Of a stretch of DNA of 64,000 bases, positions 51,675 to 63,125 are shown one piece after another. Every line of letters begins with the position of its first letter. The first letter of the stretch is position 1. Position numbers and translations under genes: made by a program. Under the pieces are notes generated by a model. It was given only the letters and a program-made list of their open reading frames with translations. It had not been told where the DNA came from and did not search any database. The stretch comes from Sporosarcina sp. 6E9 (lineage in GTDB: Bacteria > Bacillota > Bacilli > Bacillales_A > Planococcaceae): NCBI RefSeq assembly GCF_017921835.1, contig NZ_JAGEMN010000007.1, positions 1-64,000 on the forward strand. Reading direction: 5' to 3'.

Positions 51675-52577
51675 ATGTCCGCACATAATAATTTCGGCGA
51701 AGAAATCAAAACAATACGACTATATAATCAAATGACAATCCGTGAGGTTGCTAAATTATCTGGCATATCCCACTCCTATCTTTCACAAATCGAAAATAAC
51801 CGAAGAGATGTTCCTAGCCCTGAAATCATAAAAAAGATTGCTATTGGCTTGGACGCAGACTATTACTACCTTTTAAATATCGCAGGATACAATAATAAAC
51901 CATATAACACCCTAAATTATTTAAATGAACAAGTTAAAGCAGCTTCTGATGAATTTAAAAAGCAATTTATGATGAAGCATGATTCACATGTAAAAAAGTT
52001 AATAGAGGGAAGGGAAAAATTAAGTGAAAAGAATGGGCTTAAGCTTCCTTCACCTGAGATTGATATACGGTTTCCTAATTGTTTTTTCACCAATGCTACA
52101 GCAAGTGACTACTTAAAATTATTGCGGATAAATAAAGGAATCTCTGGTGAAGAAATGGCTGAAATGCTAAATGTAGAAGTTGATGTATTTGAAGATTTAG
52201 AAGAGAATATAACATATAATTCGCCTATTATGAATCAATACAGTAAGCCTATCGGAAGTGCATTAGGCGTCGGCGATTTTAAAGATTGGTTACTCTTTGT
52301 TTTTACAGAAACACCGAATCAAACCTTTGTTGATTCGTTTGACTCTAATAATGTCTTAACAGAAATCAAAGTCACTGTTCCTTATATCGACAAGAAGTAT
52401 GATAAAGAAGGAAACGTGTATTTCCAAAAATATACAGAAGAACAATTACACCAAAATCTTAGAAGATTAGAGAACATTTTATCAGATGGTCGATTACTTA
52501 CTTATTATGATAGAATCCTTACTACAAATGATAAGAAACGGATTTTGCAAATGGTGGATATATTATTGGATAAATAA
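51675..52577 (+). CDS. XRE-family repressor, two HTH-like regions
   Basis: A 300-residue regulator. The N-terminal HTH (IRLYNQMTIREVAKLSGISHSYLSQIENNRRDVPSPE) is a standard Cro/C1 domain. A second, weaker HTH-like segment (DYLKLLRINKGISGEEMAEMLNVEVDVFEDLEE) follows at about residue 155. No peptidase domain is fused. Start at 51675 after AAAGGTGA; a GTG three codons earlier overlaps that box. With the divergent DUF771-type gene and two palindromes it forms the genetic switch of the element, likely holding it integrated and silent. Confidence 0.88.
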   Translation: MSAHNNFGEEIKTIRLYNQMTIREVAKLSGISHSYLSQIENNRRDVPSPEIIKKIAIGLDADYYYLLNIAGYNNKPYNTLNYLNEQVKAASDEFKKQFMMKHDSHVKKLIEGREKLSEKNGLKLPSPEIDIRFPNCFFTNATASDYLKLLRINKGISGEEMAEMLNVEVDVFEDLEENITYNSPIMNQYSKPIGSALGVGDFKDWLLFVFTETPNQTFVDSFDSNNVLTEIKVTVPYIDKKYDKEGNVYFQKYTEEQLHQNLRRLENILSDGRLLTYYDRILTTNDKKRILQMVDILLDK

Positions 52578-52599
52578 AATTTGAAGGGAGGTGAATACA

Positions 52600-53760
52600 A
52601 TGGCATCTTTTCATCAACGTGGTAAAGTCTGGGCTTATTCAGTTCATAATAAAGATTATCTAGTCAACCAGCTGAAAAAGAAAATCACAAAGTCGGGTTT
52701 TAGAACCAAAAAGGAGGCACAGCTTGCGGCGAATAAAATTGAGACAGCCCTTGCAGAAGGAACCCTGCTTAAAGAATCAAACATCACATTTGAAACTTTT
52801 GCAAACGAATGGGTGAAGTATTATGCTACACAAGTTAAAATCAGTAGTGTTAGGGCTCGTAGTATTGCAATGAAACACCTTATTTCTGCGTGGGGACATA
52901 TTCCTCTTAAACAGATTACAAAGCATATGTATCAATCCCATATCAACGAACTGAATAAGAAATATAGCCACAACTATATCGATAGTATCCATACTACTGG
53001 AAATATGATTTTTAAACATGCAATCCGTCAAGATTTGATACATGCAAACCCTACTGTTGGTTTTGTAATGCCGAAAAAACAAGTAACCGTTGAAGATATT
53101 GAAGATGAAGACATTCAAAAGAAGTTTCTCGAGTTAGATGAACTAGAAACCTTTTTAACCATCACTAAAGAATATGGTCTAGATATGGATTTTTTGTCTT
53201 TTACAACTTTGGCATATACAGGTATGCGTTTAGGCGAAATGATTGCATTGAAATGGTCTGATTTGGATTTCAGTAAAAAAACGATTAGAATCACTAAGAC
53301 TTACTACAACCCAAGTAATAAAAAGACAAGTTATGAACTTTTGACACCAAAAACAAAAAAGTCGGTCCGTACAATCAAGATTGACAATAGACTCATAGCT
53401 TTATTCAAAGCACATAGACGTGAGCAAATGGAGTTAAAAATGAAACAACGTTTGGTCTATGACGATCAGAATTTCATTTTTGCGGAAAGCACTGGTCAAC
53501 CAAGGGTCTTAAAGCAGGTAGCTTTGCGTTTGCAACGATTGATGAAACGAATGGATACAGATAAACACATTACGGCGCATGGTTTTAGACATACGCATAC
53601 TTCACTTCTTATCGAAGCCGGAGCAGGCGTAAAAGAAATCCAAGAGCGATTAGGTCATGGCGATGTCAACACAACCATGAACATTTACGCTCACATGACC
53701 AAAAATGTTGAAGAAGAGACCTCCCATAAGTTCAGTGAACTCACGAAAGGTCTCTTATAA
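52600..53760 (+). CDS. int: Tyrosine recombinase/integrase of the element (Tn916-like)
   Basis: A 386-residue site-specific recombinase. The N-terminal arm-binding domain (residues 1-60) is followed by a SAM-like core-binding domain and the catalytic domain. The catalytic residues appear in TGMRLGEMIALKWSD (Arg), HGFRHTHTSLL (His-x-x-Arg), LGHGDVNTTMNIYAH (His and the Tyr nucleophile). The ATG at 52600 follows GGGAGGTG. It lies 22 nt after the repressor gene and 105 nt from attR, the usual position for its own attachment site. Confidence 0.95.
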   Translation: MASFHQRGKVWAYSVHNKDYLVNQLKKKITKSGFRTKKEAQLAANKIETALAEGTLLKESNITFETFANEWVKYYATQVKISSVRARSIAMKHLISAWGHIPLKQITKHMYQSHINELNKKYSHNYIDSIHTTGNMIFKHAIRQDLIHANPTVGFVMPKKQVTVEDIEDEDIQKKFLELDELETFLTITKEYGLDMDFLSFTTLAYTGMRLGEMIALKWSDLDFSKKTIRITKTYYNPSNKKTSYELLTPKTKKSVRTIKIDNRLIALFKAHRREQMELKMKQRLVYDDQNFIFAESTGQPRVLKQVALRLQRLMKRMDTDKHITAHGFRHTHTSLLIEAGAGVKEIQERLGHGDVNTTMNIYAHMTKNVEEETSHKFSELTKGLL

Positions 53761-53791
53761 AAAATCATTTTAAATTAGTTTGGATTATCGA

Positions 53792-53811
53792 AAGTTAGCA
53801 AAAAGTTAGCA
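53792..53811. repeat. Right arm-type integrase binding repeats
   Basis: Two AAGTTAGCA-type units separated by AAA lie 55 bp inside attR, matching the pair at 32805-32825 in sequence and orientation, apart from one A of spacing. Confidence 0.75.
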
Positions 53812-53865
53812 CTTCATGAATAACCATCTCTCAAACCCCTACATATCAAGGGTTATAGGAGGTTA

Positions 53866-55503
<1,638 letters not shown>

Positions 55504-55560
55504 TTATAATTTCCCTCCTGAATTTACGCATGTTTGTACAGTATTAATTTCTTCCTTGAA

Positions 55561-55845
55561 TTAACCGATAACAGCTAAAACGTCGCTTTCACGCAGGATT
55601 AAATATTCATTACCTTCATGTTTAACTTCAGTTCCGGAGTATTTTGAGAAGATAATCTTGTCGCCTTCTTTTACTTCTAAGTCGACACGTTGGCCATTTT
55701 CTAAAACGCGCCCTGTTCCAGCAGCAATTACTTTACCTTCTTGCGGTTTTTCTTTCGCAGAATCTGGCACAATAATGCCGCTCGCCGTTTTTTCTTCCGC
55801 TTCTACTAATTCGATTACGATACGGTCACCTAATGGTTTCAACAA
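55561..55845 (-). CDS. groES: Co-chaperonin GroES (10 kDa)
   Basis: The heptameric lid of the GroEL chamber, 94 residues, with the mobile loop [19 protein letters not shown] start at the TTG at 55845, 9 nt after GGGAGG, which gives the family's usual length and start ([12 protein letters not shown]). A TTG three codons earlier is too close to the box. First gene of the groESL operon. Confidence 0.95.
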   Translation of the reverse strand: MLKPLGDRIVIELVEAEEKTASGIIVPDSAKEKPQEGKVIAAGTGRVLENGQRVDLEVKEGDKIIFSKYSGTEVKHEGNEYLILRESDVLAVIG

Positions 55846-55878
55846 GTAAAACAACCTCCCAAAGATTATAATTTCTTT

Positions 55879-55905
55879 TTAGCACTCATCTTCAAGGAGT
55901 GCTAA
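55879..55905 (-). promoter_or_regulatory. CIRCE operator (HrcA binding site)
   Basis: TTAGCACTC-N9-GAGTGCTAA is a perfect 9-bp inverted repeat with the canonical CIRCE sequence and spacing, in the 5' leader of groES. HrcA should repress groESL through it until heat stress. Confidence 0.97.
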
Positions 55906-55915
55906 CACAATTCTA

Positions 55916-55944
55916 ATCATAATAAACATCTGACTATTTTGCAA
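55916..55944 (-). promoter_or_regulatory. Vegetative promoter of groESL
   Basis: On the minus strand TTGCAA (55939-55944), a 17-nt spacer and TATGAT (55916-55921), placed directly before CIRCE. Confidence 0.8.
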
Positions 55945-56029
55945 GTAAAGTACTCAACATTCTTCTCTTTGCTAATGTGGTTTAAAACAGCTAAAATAAC
56001 AGCAGTTGGAATTTTAGGAGATGAACATT

Positions 56030-56767
56030 TTGAAAAACTGGAAAATTTATTTATACCTGATCTTCACGTATGTCATTATGCAAATCGGCAGTGTGTTTTT
56101 AGTAAAGCCGATTTTTCAATACTTTAAAGGTAATCCAAGCCTAACCGCCCAAGAAGCTGAATATCACGGAATCGCATGGTCACTTTTCACCGCTAATACA
56201 CTAGCCGCGATCATTTTCCTTCTATTAATATTCACAAGAAAAAAGTTCTTTCATGTATTTAAGGGAAAACCTGCTTCAGTGGGAAGCACGATTTTATGGG
56301 GTATCCTTGGCTTTTTCCTGGCACTCTTCGGACAAATGGCAGCGGCATTTATCGAACAACTAATCGGCATTGAGCCGGGTTCAGAAAACACAGCCTTTCT
56401 ATCTGAAATCGCCAAGGTGTCTCCCATTATCATCATTTGCATCGTGTTCTTCGCACCGCTGTTAGAGGAAATTATTTTCAGAAGAGTAATCTTCGGAGGT
56501 CTTTATCAAAAAACCAATTTCATCATTGCCGCATTAATCAGCGGACTCATATTCGCAGCAGTACATGGTGAATTACAACATCTGCTCATTTACTTGGCAC
56601 CAGGACTTGTTTTCTCTTTCGTTTACTATAAAACAAAAAGATTAATCACACCGATGATTTCACATTTATTAATGAACGGCCTCGTCGTCACGATTCAGCT
56701 AAATTACGAGAAACTTGAGCAACTACAAAATATGCATCAGTCATTCATTTCATTCCTATTAGGATGA
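56030..56767 (+). CDS. ydiL: CPBP intramembrane protease (YdiL-like)
   Basis: A 245-residue protein with eight or so helices and the CPBP motifs APLLEEIIFRRVIF, IFAAVHGE and ISHLLMNG. It sits next to groES as in B. subtilis. I use the TTG at 56030, 8 nt after AGGAG; the ATG at 56021 abuts that box. Substrate unknown. It is convergent with tatC. Confidence 0.87.
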   Translation: MKNWKIYLYLIFTYVIMQIGSVFLVKPIFQYFKGNPSLTAQEAEYHGIAWSLFTANTLAAIIFLLLIFTRKKFFHVFKGKPASVGSTILWGILGFFLALFGQMAAAFIEQLIGIEPGSENTAFLSEIAKVSPIIIICIVFFAPLLEEIIFRRVIFGGLYQKTNFIIAALISGLIFAAVHGELQHLLIYLAPGLVFSFVYYKTKRLITPMISHLLMNGLVVTIQLNYEKLEQLQNMHQSFISFLLG

Positions 56768-56768
56768 A

Positions 56769-56808
56769 AAAAGTCTTCCACCGATAATTCGGATGGAAGA
56801 CTTTTTAT
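56769..56808. terminator. Bidirectional terminator between ydiL and tatC
   Basis: Stem AAGTCTTCCA / TGGAAGACTT, flanked by A and T runs, just past the ydiL stop and overlapping the last codons of tatC. Confidence 0.88.
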
Positions 56809-57578
56809 TGTTCAGGATTTTGATTTTGAAGTTCTTCGATTTGTCGCTGTTGTTCTGCTTTTAAATACTTTCGATAACCAAAGCGGGAAACAATAATACT
56901 TAGCTCATAAAGTATAAACAAAGGAACGGTCACAAACAAATGCGAGAACAAATCAGGCGGTGTAATAAACGCAGCGATGATAAATAAAACAAGGAAAGCA
57001 TATTTTCGTACTTTTACAAGAATATTCGGTTGTATAATACCAAGCCTTGTTAAAAATAACGTTAATATTGGCAACTGAAATATTAAACCAAAAGGAATCG
57101 TAATTTGAAATAAAAAATTGAAATACTCATTTATACCAATTGTTTGAACAATCCCAAGATCATTCGACAATTTCATCATAAATTTTATAATGTACGGAAA
57201 TAGTACAAAATAAGAAAATGATATACCGCCTAGAAATAATATAAAGCCAAAAGGGATATAACTTAAAGTCACTTTACGTTCTGTCTCATGGAGACCCGGA
57301 CTTACAAAAGACCACAGTTGATAAAGTAAAACCGGCGATATAATAATAACGGCTATCAGAACAATCATTTTCAAATAAATGATAAACGGATCAGTTACAT
57401 TAAACGCGTTCAATGAAATACTTTTTGCTTCTTCACTATATTGAAGATAATTGATAAGCGGTTTGGCTAGTAAGAAACCACCCGCTGTTCCAACAATAAA
57501 GAAAACGACGACAACCATCAGCCGTTTTCTCAATTCATCTATATGTTCAATTATCGATAATTCTTTTTCATTCCCCAT
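56805..57578 (-). CDS. tatC: Twin-arginine translocase subunit TatC
   Basis: The membrane receptor for folded twin-arginine proteins, 257 residues and six helices. The N-terminal IEHIDELRKRLM motif and the first-periplasmic-loop SFVSPGLHETERK are conserved. It follows tatA by 17 nt with an AAGGTG box. Position beside rex, tatA and groES matches the TatAy-TatCy pair of B. subtilis. Confidence 0.95.
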   Translation of the reverse strand: MGNEKELSIIEHIDELRKRLMVVVVFFIVGTAGGFLLAKPLINYLQYSEEAKSISLNAFNVTDPFIIYLKMIVLIAVIIISPVLLYQLWSFVSPGLHETERKVTLSYIPFGFILFLGGISFSYFVLFPYIIKFMMKLSNDLGIVQTIGINEYFNFLFQITIPFGLIFQLPILTLFLTRLGIIQPNILVKVRKYAFLVLFIIAAFITPPDLFSHLFVTVPLFILYELSIIVSRFGYRKYLKAEQQRQIEELQNQNPEQ

Positions 57579-57594
57579 CGGACATTCACCTTAC

Positions 57595-57786
57595 TTACTT
57601 GTCATCAACTTTATTGTCGATTTTGTTTTTGTCGTCATTTTCATCATCGACAAGACCTTTTGTAGCGTTTTTAAATTCACGCAATGAAGAACCGAACGCT
57701 TTCCCAATTTCGGGTAATTTCTTCGGCCCAAATATAAGCAATGCAACGACTGCAATTAGGATAAGACTTGGAATACCTGCACCCAT
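57595..57786 (-). CDS. tatA: Twin-arginine translocase subunit TatA
   Basis: The pore-forming subunit, 63 residues. One N-terminal helix ([28 protein letters not shown]) contains the FGPKKLPE hinge, followed by an amphipathic helix and an acidic/lysine tail. The ATG follows GAGGAGG. First gene of the tatAC pair. Confidence 0.95.
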   Translation of the reverse strand: MGAGIPSLILIAVVALLIFGPKKLPEIGKAFGSSLREFKNATKGLVDDENDDKNKIDNKVDDK

Positions 57787-57888
57787 GATGACACCTCCTC
57801 ATTAGCGAGGGATTGATCAATAGACATTCAATCCTTCTGGCTGTATATAGTTTACACGAAAACCACCCTCATTGCCATAATGGAGCGG

Positions 57889-58539
57889 TTACAATTGTGA
57901 ATCTTTCACGTCACTTTTCATGAAATAAATTAGCGTCTGTAATTCTACAGATAAATCGATTGTATGGACGCGTACGGCTTCCGGGGCTGCAAGACGTACT
58001 GGAGTGAAGTTTAAAATCCCTTTAATTCCATAGCGAACGAGTTCGTCCGTGACATCTTGTGCAACACTTGACGGCAATGTCAGAATAACAAGTTCGATTC
58101 CCTGCTCTTTCAGCTTCTCTTCAGCAACTCGCGGATGATAAATAGGAATACCGCTTATCATCTTCCCCTCAACCGAAGCATTCGTATCAAAAGCCATTAC
58201 GATTCGCGTATTATGGTTTTTATGAAAATTATATTTTAAGAATGCACTGCCCAAACTTCCGACTCCGAATAGTGCAACATCAGTTTCTTCGTCTTGATCG
58301 AGAATCGTTCGAAAAAAACCGACTAAATAGTCGACGTCATAACCATATCCTTTTCGACCGAGCGCACCGAAATAAGAGAAATCTCTCCGTATTGTTGCAG
58401 CATCGATTTTCATTGCTTCGCTTAATTCGCTAGATGAGACTCGCTTTTTGTTAGCGTTTGCAAAATTTTGAAGAAATCTATAATAAAGAGGCAATCGTTT
58501 AGACGTTGCCTGTGGAATCTTAGGCATTTCCTCTGCCAT
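57889..58539 (-). CDS. rex: Redox-sensing transcriptional repressor Rex
   Basis: A homodimeric repressor that releases DNA when NADH rises. 216 residues: a winged-helix domain with [32 protein letters not shown], then a Rossmann domain with [10 protein letters not shown], and the C-terminal swap helix. The start at 58539 follows GGGAGGGA; the upstream codons in frame lie inside that box. Gene order rex-tatA-tatC matches B. subtilis. Confidence 0.95.
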   Translation of the reverse strand: MAEEMPKIPQATSKRLPLYYRFLQNFANANKKRVSSSELSEAMKIDAATIRRDFSYFGALGRKGYGYDVDYLVGFFRTILDQDEETDVALFGVGSLGSAFLKYNFHKNHNTRIVMAFDTNASVEGKMISGIPIYHPRVAEEKLKEQGIELVILTLPSSVAQDVTDELVRYGIKGILNFTPVRLAAPEAVRVHTIDLSVELQTLIYFMKSDVKDSQL

Positions 58540-58663
58540 TTTTATCCCTCCCACACGTACTTAAAGCCTATTCTATCGTATCTTAATTGTTGTTTAATGT
58601 AAAGCTGACCATTGCGCACACCGCCTTGTTCTATTAGACTAGAGTAGAATGAGGTGTATTATA

Positions 58664-60592
58664 ATGATTGTTTTACAAGTCAATGCATTAACTAAATCAT
58701 TTTCAGGAACGACCATATTAGATAACGTTCAATTAGAAGTGCATCAACGCGACCGTGTTGCACTTGTCGGACGAAACGGCGCGGGAAAATCGACCTTATT
58801 AAAAATTATTGCGGGTGAAATGACTGCGGATTCAGGTGATTTAATCATCCCGAAAAACATCCAAATCGGATATCTTGAACAACATTCAGGTATCGATTCT
58901 TCATTAACGGTTTGGGATGAAATGATGACCGTTTTCGAACCACTAAGAGCTATGGAAAGACGGATCCGTTCCCTTGAAGAACAAATGGCAGATCCGGAAA
59001 TCTTTTCAAATAGCATTGAATTCGAACGGGTTTCGACTGAATACGATGAATTACAAACTGAATTCAGTAATTCCAAAGGTTATCAATATGAAGCAGACAC
59101 GCGGTCGGTGCTTCACGGCATGAGGTTTTATCCAGAGGATTATACAAAACAGGTAAACCTTTTATCCGGTGGCCAAAAGACGAGACTTGCACTTGCTAAA
59201 ATGCTCCTAAGCAGTCCAGATTTGTTGATTTTGGATGAACCGACAAACCATCTCGATATTGAAACGCTTAGTTGGTTAGAAAAATACCTGGTTAATTACG
59301 AAGGGGCATTGTTAATTGTCTCTCATGACCGTTATTTCCTTGATGAAATTGTTACGATTGTTTATGAAGTTTCGAGAAATAAAGTAGCAAAATATCTTGG
59401 AAACTATAGTGCCTATCTTACCGAAAAAGCGAAAAACTATGAACGTGATGTAAAGATGTATGAAAGAGAAGTAAGTGAACGTGCAAATCTTGAAGATTTT
59501 ATCCAACGAAATATTGCACGTGCTTCGACTTCGAAAATGGCACAAAGCCGCCGTAAAATGTTGGAACGAACGAATTGGATGGACTCCCCAGACGGTGATG
59601 AAAAATCAGCCAACTTTACTTTTTCCGTCGAGCGTCCAAGCGGGAACGATGTCCTTGCTGTGGATAATTTAGCGATCGGTTATGATAAGGGGCCAATTTC
59701 GGAAGATCTTAACCTCCGTGTGTATAAAGGCGATCGAATTGCGTTAATCGGCCCGAATGGCGTCGGCAAATCGACTTTACTGAAGACAATCGTTAAAAAA
59801 CAAACTGAACTTGCTGGTGAAATTAGATACGGGACAAATGTTCAATTTGGCTATTATGACCAAGAACAGGCCACTCTAGTCGGTACTGATTCCGTCTTGG
59901 AAGAACTATGGAGCGAATGGCCAATGATGAATGAGAAAGATATCCGAGGTGTCCTTGGTCGCTTTCTTTTCACGGGTGATGACGCTGGAAAACCCGTGAC
60001 GTCATTGTCTGGCGGTGAAAAAGCAAGGCTTTCCCTAGCGAAATTAATGCTTCAAAAATCGAACACGCTCATATTGGACGAGCCAACGAACCACTTGGAT
60101 TTGGATAGTAAAGAAATTCTCGAAAATGCATTGGATGATTTTCCTGGTACGATTATCTTCGTATCACATGATCGGTATTTCATTAACCGCTTAGCGACAA
60201 AAGTCATCGATATCCATTCCCAAGGTGCCGTTGAATATTTGGGCGACTATGATTATTACGTGGAAAAGAAACTAGAGCAAGAAGAACTTCTTGCCGAAAA
60301 GGAAAGAGCTATTTTAGTAAACAACCCACCAGTTGCAAATAAACAAGAAGACGATCGTGAAAAAAAGCGACAAGAACGCAGATTAACACGGTCAATTAAT
60401 GAAATCGAGAATGAACTTTCGGCTCTTGATGATAGCATTGCCGATTTTCAAGAGCAACTATCAACCCCAGATTACGCGGATGATCATATAAAACTGATGG
60501 AAATTCAAAATAATATCGACATCTTGCAAGCTGAACATGATGCGAAAGCCGAAAACTGGCTCACTTTACAAGAACAACTAGAACATCTATAA
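58664..60592 (+). CDS. ydiF: ABC-F family ATPase (YdiF-like)
   Basis: A soluble twin-ATPase protein of 642 residues that acts at the ribosome rather than in a membrane. Two ABC cassettes each have Walker A (GRNGAGKSTLL; GPNGVGKSTLL), the signature (LLSGGQKTRLALAKML; LSGGEKARLSLAKLM) and Walker B (LLILDEPTNHLD; TLILDEPTNHLD). The charged linker lies between them, and a C-terminal coiled coil follows. Start at 58664 after GAGGTG. moaC, which lies between rex and ydiF in B. subtilis, is absent. Confidence 0.93.
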   Translation: MIVLQVNALTKSFSGTTILDNVQLEVHQRDRVALVGRNGAGKSTLLKIIAGEMTADSGDLIIPKNIQIGYLEQHSGIDSSLTVWDEMMTVFEPLRAMERRIRSLEEQMADPEIFSNSIEFERVSTEYDELQTEFSNSKGYQYEADTRSVLHGMRFYPEDYTKQVNLLSGGQKTRLALAKMLLSSPDLLILDEPTNHLDIETLSWLEKYLVNYEGALLIVSHDRYFLDEIVTIVYEVSRNKVAKYLGNYSAYLTEKAKNYERDVKMYEREVSERANLEDFIQRNIARASTSKMAQSRRKMLERTNWMDSPDGDEKSANFTFSVERPSGNDVLAVDNLAIGYDKGPISEDLNLRVYKGDRIALIGPNGVGKSTLLKTIVKKQTELAGEIRYGTNVQFGYYDQEQATLVGTDSVLEELWSEWPMMNEKDIRGVLGRFLFTGDDAGKPVTSLSGGEKARLSLAKLMLQKSNTLILDEPTNHLDLDSKEILENALDDFPGTIIFVSHDRYFINRLATKVIDIHSQGAVEYLGDYDYYVEKKLEQEELLAEKERAILVNNPPVANKQEDDREKKRQERRLTRSINEIENELSALDDSIADFQEQLSTPDYADDHIKLMEIQNNIDILQAEHDAKAENWLTLQEQLEHL

Positions 60593-60695
60593 ACAGAAAA
60601 TAAAATCAAATAAATAGTCATCTTCATTCAAAATTAGAGGATGGCTATTTGTTTTCCTAAAATAACATGTGAATGAATCAAATTAAGTTATTAAC

Positions 60696-60856
60696 TTTTC
60701 CACAATCTTACCCACAGTATAAACACCTCCAAAACAACTATGCCATGCACTTCCCCACACTTTCCACAAGTTTATAGTTTTATTATACACAAACTTATCC
60801 CTCCATATTTGTGATTAAATTAACAACTAAATTAGTTATCAACAAGTTGTGCACAA
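60696..60856. promoter_or_regulatory. DnaA-box cluster between ydiF and tsaD
   Basis: At least seven 9-mers within one or two mismatches of TTATCCACA: TTTTCCACA (60696), TTACCCACA (60708), TTCCCCACA (60751), CTTTCCACA (60760), TTATACACA (60783), TTATCAACA (60836) and TGTGCACAA (60848). The B. subtilis gcp-ydiF gap is reported as a DnaA-binding cluster (from memory). The rest of 60593-60950 holds a weak hairpin and no gene. Confidence 0.7.
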
Positions 60857-60950
60857 TCTGTTCATAAGTACGAATGTTCCTATTGACAAACGTGAAAAAG
60901 CAAAAATAAAAACGTGGAAATTGTCTGAATTAGACACTCTCCACGTTCTG

Positions 60951-61973
60951 TTATTTATTCCACGAAACAAGTTCCATTCCAGGTCTTCCATTCATCGACA
61001 ATGTACCTCGCACTCCGCTGCTAAACATTGAAGATCCTGCTGCTGCTATCATTGCTGCATTATCAGTACAAAATGATATAGGCGGAACGTAAAAAGGTAT
61101 ATTGAGTTCCTTAAACATCGCTTCAAGGGATGTACGCAGCTCTTTATTCGCAGCAACACCCCCCGCAGCTATAACTTGCTCAACATTAAATTCTTTGGCA
61201 GCACGAACTGTTTTTGTAGTTAACACATCAACAACACTCGCTTGAAACCCTGCTGCTACATGTTGGGGATTTATATGTTCTCCCCGTTGTTCCAAATTAT
61301 GTTTATAGTTAATCACTGATGACTTAAGACCGCTAAAACTAAAATCGTATGATTCAGGTTCAAGCCATGCTCTTGGAAATTCAATTTCTTCTTCGCTTTC
61401 CAAAGCTAAACGGTCAATTTCGGGTCCTCCCGGATATGGAAGTCCGAGTACACGGGCAACTTTATCATAGGCTTCTCCAGCTGCGTCGTCGCGCGTCTCT
61501 CCTATCAATTCAAAGGAACCATGTTCTTTCATAAGAACAAGCTCAGTGTGACCGCCTGAAACGATGAGGGCAAGCAAAGGAAACTCCATCGGTTGTATAA
61601 GTTGGTTAGCATAAATATGCCCTGCAATATGATGTACACCAACAATTGGCAGTTGATTTGCGAATGCAAATGCCTTTGCTGCATTAATTCCAATCAGTAA
61701 AGCCCCAACTAGGCCCGGTCCTTCAGTTACCGCTACTGCATCTAGATCCTTTGGTTGCATATCCGCAATATGGAGCGCTTCTTCAATAACCAATGTAATC
61801 TGCTCTACATGATGTCTAGAAGCAATTTCAGGAACAACGCCGCCAAATCGTTTTTGACTATTAATTTGAGATGCAACTACATTCGAAACAATTTCTGTTC
61901 CATTTTTAACAATTGAGGCTGCAGTCTCATCACAACTCGTTTCAATTCCCAATATATACTGATCTTTTTTCAC
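60951..61973 (-). CDS. tsaD: tRNA N6-threonylcarbamoyladenosine transferase subunit TsaD
   Basis: It transfers threonylcarbamoyl to A37 of ANN-decoding tRNAs, with TsaB and TsaE. 340 residues. The ASKHA-fold metal site is present as ASRHHVEQ and [10 protein letters not shown], with [11 protein letters not shown] and [10 protein letters not shown]. The GTG at 61973 shares a base with the rimI stop and follows GGGTGG. Last gene of the tsaE-tsaB-rimI-tsaD operon. Confidence 0.95.
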   Translation of the reverse strand: MKKDQYILGIETSCDETAASIVKNGTEIVSNVVASQINSQKRFGGVVPEIASRHHVEQITLVIEEALHIADMQPKDLDAVAVTEGPGLVGALLIGINAAKAFAFANQLPIVGVHHIAGHIYANQLIQPMEFPLLALIVSGGHTELVLMKEHGSFELIGETRDDAAGEAYDKVARVLGLPYPGGPEIDRLALESEEEIEFPRAWLEPESYDFSFSGLKSSVINYKHNLEQRGEHINPQHVAAGFQASVVDVLTTKTVRAAKEFNVEQVIAAGGVAANKELRTSLEAMFKELNIPFYVPPISFCTDNAAMIAAAGSSMFSSGVRGTLSMNGRPGMELVSWNK

Positions 61974-62428
61974 TATAATTCCACCCACATGACGAGAGCA
62001 TCTTCGCCGTCGTCGCTATAATAGTTTTTACGTATGCCGCCTTCTTTGAAGCCGAGCTTTCGATATAAGTTTTGCGCAGTATGGTTGCTAACGCGTACTT
62101 CTAACGTCATTAACTTAACTTCCATTTCTCTGCAAAGAGCAATCGCCTCTCGCATTAAGCCTTCACCGATTTTATACCCTCTAAATCGTTTCAAAACAGC
62201 AACATTTGTAATATGACACTCATCTAAAACAATCCACATTCCACAATGACCAATGACCACATCGTTTTTCAAAGCAACGATATAATGCGCATAATTATTA
62301 CCAGTCATCTCATGTTCGAAAATTTCCTGTGTCCACGGAACTGTGAACGATTCCTCTTCAATAGAAACAACTGACGGAATATCGCCCTGCACCATTTCAC
62401 GGTAAGTAATTTCTTTAACCACGTTCAT
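61973..62428 (-). CDS. rimI: Ribosomal protein S18 alanine N-acetyltransferase
   Basis: A GNAT-fold acetyltransferase of 151 residues. The acetyl-CoA motif is [15 protein letters not shown], with the family-typical SFTVPWT near the start and [18 protein letters not shown] near the end. It sits between tsaB and tsaD, overlapping tsaB by 14 nt and tsaD by 1 nt, the usual Bacillales order. Confidence 0.93.
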   Translation of the reverse strand: MNVVKEITYREMVQGDIPSVVSIEEESFTVPWTQEIFEHEMTGNNYAHYIVALKNDVVIGHCGMWIVLDECHITNVAVLKRFRGYKIGEGLMREAIALCREMEVKLMTLEVRVSNHTAQNLYRKLGFKEGGIRKNYYSDDGEDALVMWVEL

Positions 62429-63125
62429 TTTCCTTCCCCTTCGCTTTCAACCAATTTGCTTCCGCTTCAGCAATTCGGCGATATTCGGGAACGAAATTAT
62501 GAATATCCTCTTTTTCTCCAAACTGCTGTGCCGTATAGATCAGAGAAGAAGCACGCGGTAGATTGAACTGAAGTGGAGCAAACACTGCTTGTTCTTCCAG
62601 CTCGTCAATCAATTGTTCTTTATGCAATGACATATCTTTTCCAATAAACAAAACTGGATATTTGAAAGACTTCAGTTTTATAATTAACTCTGTAAGAGAA
62701 AAATGTCCATCTTCAATAACTGTGGTTAATTTTCCATTTTCAAATCGATAAACACCAGCATACACATTATTTCTCCGTGCATCTACAATTGGGCAAAGAT
62801 AGCCATCAAAATAGAGCGTATTCGCCGCTAACGCTTTTAAACTAGATACTCCTACTAGCGGTATATTAAGCGTCCATGCAAGGGTTTTAGCAATCGTCAC
62901 GCCTATGCGTACACCTGTATAAGAACCCGGCCCCTCTGATACCGCGATTGCATGAATATCTGACGGTGCAATATTCGCTCTCTTGAAGATTTCATCAATT
63001 GCCGGCATCGCTCGAAGTGAGTGATTGATTGCCATTGAAGAGTTTTCCTCAATCAGTATTTCACCATCTTTAACAATAGCAATTGAAAGCGGCGTATTTG
63101 CTGTATCTATTCCAAGCCAAATCAT
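62415..63125 (-). CDS. tsaB: tRNA threonylcarbamoyladenosine biosynthesis protein TsaB
   Basis: The scaffold partner of TsaD and a diverged ASKHA protein, 236 residues. The start MIWLGIDTANTPLSIAI and AVSEGPGSYTGVRIGVTIAKTLAW are diagnostic. It overlaps tsaE by 4 nt and rimI by 14 nt. Confidence 0.94.
   Translation of the reverse strand: MIWLGIDTANTPLSIAIVKDGEILIEENSSMAINHSLRAMPAIDEIFKRANIAPSDIHAIAVSEGPGSYTGVRIGVTIAKTLAWTLNIPLVGVSSLKALAANTLYFDGYLCPIVDARRNNVYAGVYRFENGKLTTVIEDGHFSLTELIIKLKSFKYPVLFIGKDMSLHKEQLIDELEEQAVFAPLQFNLPRASSLIYTAQQFGEKEDIHNFVPEYRRIAEAEANWLKAKGKENERG

Noticed and set aside
56030..58539. Rex operator before rex or tatA
   Set aside because: No TTGTGA-N6-TCACAA type site was seen in the gaps around rex, so autoregulation is not supported here.
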